DNA from: JBGSST01 sp041736915
Lineage (GTDB): Bacteria; Bdellovibrionota; FAC87; UBA2466
Reading direction: 5' to 3'
Assembly (NCBI GenBank): GCA_041736915.1
Contig: JBGSST010000435.1
Span: forward strand, 1 to 20,170
DNA: 20,170 nucleotides
Positions 15,814 to 20,170 of this stretch are shown here, piece after piece (within the stretch, counting starts at the first letter, position 1; the number at the start of each line of letters is the position of its first letter). The position numbers were made by a program, and so were the translations under genes. The notes under the pieces are model-generated. The model was given only the letters and a program-made list of their open reading frames with translations, did no database searches and had not been told where the DNA came from.

Positions 15814-15839
15814 ATTATACCAGGGCCGAATTGCGTCAA
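15814..15839 (-). promoter_or_regulatory. Promoter for tamA-tamB with extended -10
   Basis: The minus strand shows TGGTATAAT (15814-15822), a consensus extended -10, and TTGACG (15834-15839) 14 bases upstream. The spacing is short for a normal -35, so the extended -10 probably carries recognition. Transcription would start near 15805-15808, leaving a leader of about 25-30 bases. Confidence 0.6.
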
Positions 15840-15841
15840 TT
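15829..15841. promoter_or_regulatory. 13-bp dyad overlapping the tamA promoter, between tamA and sodB
   Basis: AATTG-CGT-CAATT is a perfect 5-bp inverted repeat. It covers the -35-like element of tamA and lies 68 bases before the sodB start, in the position expected of an operator controlling one or both genes. A short palindrome can arise by chance. Confidence 0.35.
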
Positions 15842-15908
15842 TATCATTTGGTTTCGTGTATTTAGCGGCATGCTCGTTGCAGTTCCATAAGGTCAAAAAG
15901 GAGTATTC

Positions 15909-16589
15909 ATGAAACAGCATTACGTTCTGCCCCCACTTCCGTTCGCGACCGAAGAAGTGAAGGATTTCTGCTCGGCGGAGCAGATCGAATTTCATTATGA
16001 GAAGCATCACAAGGCCTATGTAGAGAAGACGAACGACCTGCTTCGCGAGCAGGGCGACGCGATGAGCGACCTCGGGGTCGAAGAGTTAGTGCGAAAGGCC
16101 GACGGAAAACTCTTCGAAAACGTTTCCCAACACTGGAACCACACTTTTTTGTGGCACTCTCTGACGTCGGCGAAGAACGGTAAAAGCTCGCTGCCGGCCA
16201 TGGAAAGTGCTCTTGGCGGCTCTTTCGATTCCGTCGAAGGTAGCCGCGATAAATTCGTGGAGCTAGGCCGGGATCATTTCGGCTCGGGCTGGTTGTGGCT
16301 GGGTATGCACTCGGATAAAGACCGTGAGCTGGAGTGGATCGATCTTCACGACGGCGATAGCCCGTTGAAACAGGACTGGGTTCCGCTGCTCTGCATGGAT
16401 CTATGGGAGCACGCCTACTACATCGACTACCGTAACCAGCGAGAACGGTATCTGCGCAAGGCGTTCGAACATCTAAACTGGTCGTTCGCGTTGGAGAATC
16501 TCCGGGCGGGGAAAGCGCCCGACTTCAATCGGGTGATGCTAAACGAGTCTGGACTGACTCAGTTTGAGTCGGTGCGCAGAGCGGGCTGA
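15909..16589 (+). CDS. sodB: Superoxide dismutase, Fe-type family, 226 aa
   Basis: The enzyme converts superoxide to O2 and H2O2. The four metal ligands are visible: H29 (EFHYEKHHKAYV), H78 (WNHTFLWHSL), and D164 and H168 (MDLWEHAYYIDYRN). Gln at 74 in NVSQHWNH is the Fe-SOD position of the active-site Gln; the Mn-type counterpart (Gly here, Gln later in the chain) is absent. FGSGWLWLG is the usual mid-domain motif, but the following stretch (MHSDKDRELEWIDLHDGDSP) is divergent. It has no signal peptide, so it is cytosolic. ATG 15909 follows AGGAG at 15899-15903. It is divergent from tamA and followed by a small disordered-protein gene. Confidence 0.93.
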   Translation: MKQHYVLPPLPFATEEVKDFCSAEQIEFHYEKHHKAYVEKTNDLLREQGDAMSDLGVEELVRKADGKLFENVSQHWNHTFLWHSLTSAKNGKSSLPAMESALGGSFDSVEGSRDKFVELGRDHFGSGWLWLGMHSDKDRELEWIDLHDGDSPLKQDWVPLLCMDLWEHAYYIDYRNQRERYLRKAFEHLNWSFALENLRAGKAPDFNRVMLNESGLTQFESVRRAG

Positions 16590-16644
16590 GGGTGGCCCAG
16601 TTGGTGCACTGTTAATAGGGCAACCAAAAAATAAGGAGATCGCG

Positions 16645-16833
16645 ATGGAAGAAATCAAAAAAGAAAAAGAAGAAACGAAGAAGCCCGACGTTCGCCCCGA
16701 GCCCGAGATCGGAATCGGCGCGGGTAAGCGCGAGTTGAAAGTGGGCGACGACAACATCGAGATTCCGTCGAAGACGGAACCCGTAAACCCGCCGATCGTT
16801 CCGAGCCGCGAAACTACGCCGCCGACCGCGTAA
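16645..16833 (+). CDS. Small charged, probably disordered protein, 62 aa
   Basis: ATG 16645 has AAGGAG at 16633-16638, six bases away, which is strong evidence for a real gene. The protein is Lys/Glu-rich at the start (MEEIKKEKEETKKPDVRPEP), contains GIGAGKRELKVGDDNIEIPS and ends in a Pro/Thr tail (ETTPPTA). It has no membrane segment or Cys. Style and length match the 80-aa protein at 11654-11896. It ends 31 bases before a bidirectional terminator and may be co-transcribed with sodB, 55 bases upstream. Function unknown. Confidence 0.7.
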   Translation: MEEIKKEKEETKKPDVRPEPEIGIGAGKRELKVGDDNIEIPSKTEPVNPPIVPSRETTPPTA

Positions 16834-16856
16834 ATGCCGTTTCGCTGCAGCGTACA

Positions 16857-16893
16857 AAAGAAAAGGCCCTCGCTTTCGCGAGGGCCTTTTTTA
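16857..16893. terminator. Strong bidirectional intrinsic terminator
   Basis: GGCCCTCGC (16865-16873), a TTTC loop and GCGAGGGCC (16878-16886) form a perfect 9-bp GC-rich stem, with TTTTTT after it on plus and TTTTCTTTTG after it on minus. It lies between the convergent genes ending at 16833 and 16909 and serves both. Confidence 0.93.
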
Positions 16894-16908
16894 TTTTCGG
16901 AACTAGGC

Positions 16909-17502
16909 TTAAGCCGCGCGTTTATTGATGGCGAAGAGTCCGCCCACCAAAACTGCCGCGGCAACCGCTGGCCACGGGTGCCGGCGAACTTGCGTCGACG
17001 GGCTCATGTCGTGAACGACCAGCTTCACTTCGTCCGCGGCGTGCATCGCTTTCTCTTGCACCTCGGCCACGGTATTGGTCACGTGCTGCTCCAGCGCTTC
17101 GACCCGGTTGTTGAAGTCGGATTCCGCGACTTTCACCGCTGCTTTTGCGGCAACGATCTCTTCCGCGATCTCGTTCGGATCCAAGACACGGCGGAACACC
17201 AGTAGTGAGCCAACGGCCAAGGCCATGAACAGCAAAGCCGTGGTGCCCCACGCGGCCGGCGGAGACATCCCCACCACGTCCACGAGGAACGTCGAGACCG
17301 CAAGCGTCAGGGCGGCCATGGCGGCAACGGACAAAGTTCCGAACAGGATCAGCAGTAAAACCCCGAACGTCACGCGCGGCTTCAGCGCTTTCAAGTTTGC
17401 GGAAATGCCTTGGGCGCGCGCTTTCGCGAGGGTCGCTAAGCTGTGATAGGTTTCCTTAAGCCTCGTGGTTAAGTTTGGCTCCGGCAGAAGTATGAAGTCC
17501 AT
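16909..17502 (-). CDS. YqjE/phage-holin-superfamily membrane protein with DUF883-like C-terminus, 197 aa
   Basis: The N-terminal amphipathic region (YHSLATLAKARAQGISANLK) resembles YqjE-type proteins. Two membrane segments lie at about 43-75 (VTFGVLLLILFGTLSVAAMA onward) and 84-104 (AAWGTTALLFMALAVGSLLV). A long alpha-helical stretch follows (110-165), ending in a DUF883-like tail: QVRRHPWPAVAAAVLVGGLF. The HPW motif plus Gly-rich final helix is the ElaB/YqjD signature, so this looks like a natural fusion of the YqjE and YqjD types, which are separate neighbouring genes in E. coli. It is predicted to be an inner-membrane stress or stationary-phase protein. It lies 32 bases after the DUF1328 gene on the same strand. 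ATG 17502 has AAGGA about 9 bases upstream. Confidence 0.78.
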   Translation of the reverse strand: MDFILLPEPNLTTRLKETYHSLATLAKARAQGISANLKALKPRVTFGVLLLILFGTLSVAAMAALTLAVSTFLVDVVGMSPPAAWGTTALLFMALAVGSLLVFRRVLDPNEIAEEIVAAKAAVKVAESDFNNRVEALEQHVTNTVAEVQEKAMHAADEVKLVVHDMSPSTQVRRHPWPAVAAAVLVGGLFAINKRAA

Positions 17503-17534
17503 GATGGCTTGTCCTTAAAAATTAAGAGATTGGT

Positions 17535-17714
17535 TTACGGAATTTGGCGACGCGTGCCCGTAAACAGGCTGATGAGATAACTCACCACGGCGAGTACGAG
17601 AAACACGGTCAGTAACATTTTGCCCGCTTCAATAGAAAAGCCGGCAATTCCCGAAGCGCCGAACAGCATGGCGACCAAGGCCAATACAAAGAAGGCAATT
17701 GAGGCACGTAACAT
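17535..17714 (-). CDS. DUF1328 (YtjA-like) small membrane protein, 59 aa
   Basis: The protein MLRASIAFFVLALVAMLFGA, then SGIAGFSIEAGKMLLTVFLV, has the DUF1328 layout of two hydrophobic helices joined by GxxGIAG. ATG 17712-17714 follows AGGGAGA 4-9 bases upstream; a longer frame extends further but lacks a ribosome site and family similarity. E. coli YtjA is a membrane protein of unknown function in this family. It is the first gene of a two-gene unit with 16909-17502. Confidence 0.85.
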   Translation of the reverse strand: MLRASIAFFVLALVAMLFGASGIAGFSIEAGKMLLTVFLVLAVVSYLISLFTGTRRQIP

Positions 17715-17914
17715 GTTTTCTCCCTTTGAATTTTTACGACTCGCACCACGCGATTCTGTTTTGCCAAAGGTAGAGCAAATGCCGTACCAACTGGGTTTCT
17801 GGGTGAACGTCACGGTGAAGCTCGGGTCAGCCGTGCCTTTGCGTTCGCCGGGTGGCGCGTTACCGGACCAGATGATGGGAGAGGGAGACACTCTCTAGGA
17901 AAACTTTGGGAGAC
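17715..17914. other. 200-base non-coding gap upstream of the DUF1328 gene
   Basis: No gene, RNA or terminator can be supported here. It should hold the promoter of the DUF1328 unit; TTGGCA on minus at about 17760 is a -35 candidate, but no convincing -10 lies at normal distance. Long reading frames cross it on both strands without ribosome sites or recognisable domains. Confidence 0.5.
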
Positions 17915-18232
17915 TCAGGGACGCGACATGGTTTCTGGCGCGGCAGCGTCTTCGTCTTCGACTACTCGGTCCAACTGATCCAAGAGTACGCGGGCTCGAC
18001 TTTCCTCTTCGGTTTCCGCGCAAGTCTCTAGGTTGGCTCCCAGTGGGGCTAAAGAAGCAAATCCGAAAGTTTCGGCATTGCCCTTTATCTTGTGACCTGT
18101 CCGCCTGAGCACCGTCCAGTCTTTCTCTTTGAGCGCTATACGGCAGCGAGCGACGTCTTCTCGTCTTCGATTCAGGTAAGTGCTTCGCATTTCTTTCGAA
18201 ACATGAGGTGATGCAAGAGTGTCGTGCTCCAC
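17915..18232 (-). CDS. Single-domain Hpt histidine phosphotransfer protein, 105 aa
   Basis: The core RTGHKIKGNAETFGFASLAP holds the HxxKG phosphorylation motif with H47 and K50-G51, followed by the helix LGANLETCAETEEE typical of Hpt four-helix bundles. It would relay phosphate between a hybrid histidine kinase and a response regulator in the cytoplasm; no kinase or regulator is encoded in this window. The start is GTG at 18230-18232, chosen because a full AGGAGG (18241-18246) lies 8 bases away. It is located 98 bases after the Clp gene stop on the same strand. Confidence 0.85.
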   Translation of the reverse strand: MEHDTLASPHVSKEMRSTYLNRRREDVARCRIALKEKDWTVLRRTGHKIKGNAETFGFASLAPLGANLETCAETEEESRARVLLDQLDRVVEDEDAAAPETMSRP

Positions 18233-18240
18233 GGCCTTAG

Positions 18241-18246
18241 CCTCCT
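18241..18246 (-). promoter_or_regulatory. Consensus ribosome-binding site fixing the GTG start of the Hpt gene
   Basis: The minus strand reads AGGAGG, 8 bases before the GTG at 18232. Confidence 0.75.
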
Positions 18247-18285
18247 ATCACTATGACCAAGCAAGTTCCATTCCGGATACGCTCT

Positions 18286-18315
18286 AAAAAATGCGGGTGG
18301 CACCGGCGTTGCATT
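18286..18315 (-). terminator. Candidate terminator after the clp gene
   Basis: On minus, AATGC and GCATT flank a GC-rich 16-base interior and are followed by a run of T (TTTTTT including the stem end). The closing stem is only 5 bp, so this is a moderate candidate. It would separate clp from the Hpt gene. Confidence 0.4.
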
Positions 18316-18330
18316 CTGATTCGCCCGAAA

Positions 18331-20170
18331 TTAATTCCCCGGTTCGAAGTCGAGGTAGGGTTCACCGGCTTCGGTGCGCACGACGACTTTCACCTTTTTG
18401 TAGCCGTTAAAGCTGCCGCGTAAAAGTGGCTCGGCCAGCTGCTCTTCCAAGTTCTGCTCTACCGACCGGCGAAGCGCACGGCCTCCGTACTCGGCGGTGT
18501 TCGCCTTCTCCAGCAGGAAGTTTTTTGCCTCCGGCGAGAGCTCGAGCGCGAAGCCCTTCTCCGCCATGCGTTTTTTCACTTTCTTGGTTTCGAGGTCGAC
18601 AATCTTGAGCAGATTCTCGTGGCCTAGGCTTCGGAACACGATCGTATCGTCGATACGGCCAAGGAACTCGGGCTTGAACGCCTTCTGCAGCTCGACCTTC
18701 AAGCGCTCGGTAGCCGCTTGATAGTCGTTCGCTTCCGCGTTTACCTCGGGCTTGCCGAGGTGAAAGCCTTGGCCGGCCTGAATGGCCGCCGCCCCTTGGT
18801 TAGTAGTGAAGATGATGATGCAGTTCTTGAAGTCGACTACGCGGCCCATGCCGTCGGTCAGTCGGCCGTATTCCATGATCTGGAGCATCAAGTTGAAGAC
18901 GTCGGGGTGGGCCTTTTCGATCTCGTCGAACAGCACGATGGAGTAGGGGCGACGGCGTACCTTTTCCGTGAGCTGTCCGCCCTCTTCGTAACCGACGTAG
19001 CCGGGCGGCGATCCGATCATGCGCGATACGGCGTGCTTTTCCATGTACTCCGACATGTCGAACTCGAAGAAGGCATTCTCGTCGCCGAATAAAAACTTAG
19101 CCAGCTTCTGCGCGAGCAACGACTTACCGACGCCGGTGGGGCCGGCGAACATGAAACTACCGATGGGGCGCTTGGGGTCTTTCAATCCCGCCTTGGCCTT
19201 ACGCACCACCTTCGCCAAGCGCATGATCGCCGGGTCTTGGCCGATGACCGAGCCCTTCAGCTCGTTCTCCATGTTGAGCAGCCGCGCGGTCTCGTCGCCA
19301 CCCATGGTGCGCAGGTCGATGCCGGTCATCTCGCTAATGACGTCGCGGATAATCTCTTCGTCCACCACGGGCCGCTTGGGCTTGCCGTCGCCGAGGGCAC
19401 TTTCCGCCCGCAAGCGCGCGAGCGAGCCGGCTTCGTCGAGCAAGTCGATCGACTTGTCGGGCTGGTTGCGGCCGTTAGTGATGTAACGATCGGACAACTC
19501 AACCGCGAGCTTGATGGCCGCGTCGGTGATCTCGGCCCCTTCGTGATGCTTTTCGAAACGTTCTTTCAATCCCTGCAAAATCGCCACGGTCTGCTCGGAC
19601 GACGGCGGCTCCACGATGATGGTTTGAAATCGGCGCTCGAGCGCGGGGTCCTTCTCGATGTGCTTGCGGTACTCATCCAGCGTGGTGGCGCCAATGAGCT
19701 TGAGTCCGCCACGCGCGAGGGCGGGCTTTAAAATGTTCGCGGCGTCCATGCCGCCTTCCGCGGCGCCGGCGCCGACCATGGTGTGGATTTCATCCAAGAA
19801 CACGATCGTATCGGGCGCATTCTCGAGCTCTTTCAAAATCACCTTTAGCCGCTCTTCGAACTCGCCGCGAAACTTGGCGCCCGCCACGAGGTGGGCGAGG
19901 TTTAGCGAAACGATGCGCTTGTTCCGCAGGGCCCGTGGCGCTTGGCCGGTGGCGATCAAATGCGCGAGACCGTCGATCAACGCCGTCTTACCCACACCGG
20001 CCTCGCCGATGACCATGGGGTTGTTCTTCGAACGCCGCATGAGGATCTGCACCATGCGGGTGATCTCCTTCTCGCGGCCGATGACGGGGTCGAGCTGCCC
20101 CCGCCGGGCTCTATCCACGAGGTCGATGCCGTACCGGTCGAGGTTGGGCGTCGGGTGCGAAGGGACCAGA
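18331..20170 (-). CDS. Clp/Hsp100 AAA+ ATPase (ClpA/ClpC type), N-terminus beyond window
   Basis: The frame is open to the right edge; 612 residues are visible from just before NLDRYGIDLVDRARRGQLDP. NBD1 shows Walker A GEAGVGKTA (about 19984-20010), pore loop KFRGEFEER and Walker B VFLDEIHTMVGAG. NBD2 shows Walker A GPTGVGKSL, pore element GSPPGYVGYEEGGQLTE, Walker B VLFDEIEKAH and sensor-2 YGGRALRR. It unfolds proteins with ATP. The linker between the domains is very short: no ClpB-type long coiled coil, so it is not a disaggregase of ClpB type, and no clear UVR motif. An extra loop with GQGFHLGK (18763-18771 region) sits where ClpA/ClpC have the ClpP-docking LGF/IGL; here it reads QGF. Usual FLNRID is FLGRID. 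The internal GTG at 20118 is not the true start. Confidence 0.9.
   Translation of the reverse strand, partial: LVPSHPTPNLDRYGIDLVDRARRGQLDPVIGREKEITRMVQILMRRSKNNPMVIGEAGVGKTALIDGLAHLIATGQAPRALRNKRIVSLNLAHLVAGAKFRGEFEERLKVILKELENAPDTIVFLDEIHTMVGAGAAEGGMDAANILKPALARGGLKLIGATTLDEYRKHIEKDPALERRFQTIIVEPPSSEQTVAILQGLKERFEKHHEGAEITDAAIKLAVELSDRYITNGRNQPDKSIDLLDEAGSLARLRAESALGDGKPKRPVVDEEIIRDVISEMTGIDLRTMGGDETARLLNMENELKGSVIGQDPAIMRLAKVVRKAKAGLKDPKRPIGSFMFAGPTGVGKSLLAQKLAKFLFGDENAFFEFDMSEYMEKHAVSRMIGSPPGYVGYEEGGQLTEKVRRRPYSIVLFDEIEKAHPDVFNLMLQIMEYGRLTDGMGRVVDFKNCIIIFTTNQGAAAIQAGQGFHLGKPEVNAEANDYQAATERLKVELQKAFKPEFLGRIDDTIVFRSLGHENLLKIVDLETKKVKKRMAEKGFALELSPEAKNFLLEKANTAEYGGRALRRSVEQNLEEQLAEPLLRGSFNGYKKVKVVVRTEAGEPYLDFEPGN

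Noticed and set aside
15780..16010. Longer N-terminus for TamA starting near 16010
   Set aside because: It would cross the tamA promoter and the start of the divergent sodB gene, and would bury the signal peptide.
16909..17502. Prophage holin
   Set aside because: The holin-superfamily likeness comes from the YqjE-type membrane domain; no lysis, capsid or integrase genes are nearby.
17715..17891. 59-residue N-terminal extension of the DUF1328 protein
   Set aside because: No ribosome site; the family begins at the ATG at 17714, which has a good Shine-Dalgarno sequence.
18331..20170. ClpB disaggregase
   Set aside because: The long coiled-coil middle domain of ClpB is absent and a ClpA/ClpC-like loop is present in the second ATPase domain.
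1..20170. CRISPR array, tRNA, rRNA, insertion sequence or att sites
   Set aside because: No regularly spaced repeats, no cloverleaf or rRNA-like stretch, and no transposase or terminal inverted repeats were found on reading.

Overview
The window comes from a Gram-negative bacterium with moderately high GC and almost no non-coding DNA. The Gram-negative assignment rests on a TamA-like outer-membrane barrel coupled to a TamB-like protein, several secreted proteins with signal peptides, and DUF883/ElaB-like membrane proteins. The lineage is not settled. Some proteins (9177-9839 and the family at 2156-4066) remind me of unnamed proteins in Bdellovibrio-like, planctomycete or verrucomicrobial genomes, but that is memory and not a search. 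No phage, IS element, CRISPR array, tRNA or rRNA is visible, and no gap exceeds about 200 bases.

Left part (1-10302). A MuiA/DUF4139 protein on the minus strand runs off the left edge. Upstream of it on the same strand is a large secreted protein of unknown function. Divergent from that is the most distinctive pair: a secreted redoxin - cytochrome c - type II copper monooxygenase fusion (4182-6005), followed 20 bases later by a JmjC/cupin-8 iron oxygenase (6026-7267). Convergent to them are a zinc-less plant/fungal-type Fpg glycosylase and, just behind it, a bleomycin-hydrolase-like secreted cysteine protease broken at a run of eight G (eight C on the coding strand). Two unknown plus-strand genes follow; the second has a Phd/YefM-like N-terminus without a visible toxin partner.

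Right part (10380-20170). This part looks like an envelope and stress region. It holds a membrane-anchored SRPBCC protein; a minus-strand run tamA > tamB (TTG start, 4-base overlap) > small disordered protein > DUF883 protein > small membrane protein; a divergent Fe-type superoxide dismutase followed by another small disordered protein; a strong bidirectional terminator; a YqjE/DUF883-like membrane protein with a DUF1328 protein; a single-domain Hpt phosphotransfer protein; and a two-AAA-domain Clp ATPase that runs off the right edge.

Regulation visible in sequence: three minus-strand genes (muiA, the SRPBCC gene, tamA) are preceded by extended -10 promoters of the form TGN-TATAAT/TATTAT. Two short perfect dyads lie in the two divergent intergenic regions (4138-4154 and 15829-15841). 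GTG or TTG starts are supported by strong Shine-Dalgarno sequences in three genes (tamB, the DUF883 gene and the Hpt gene).
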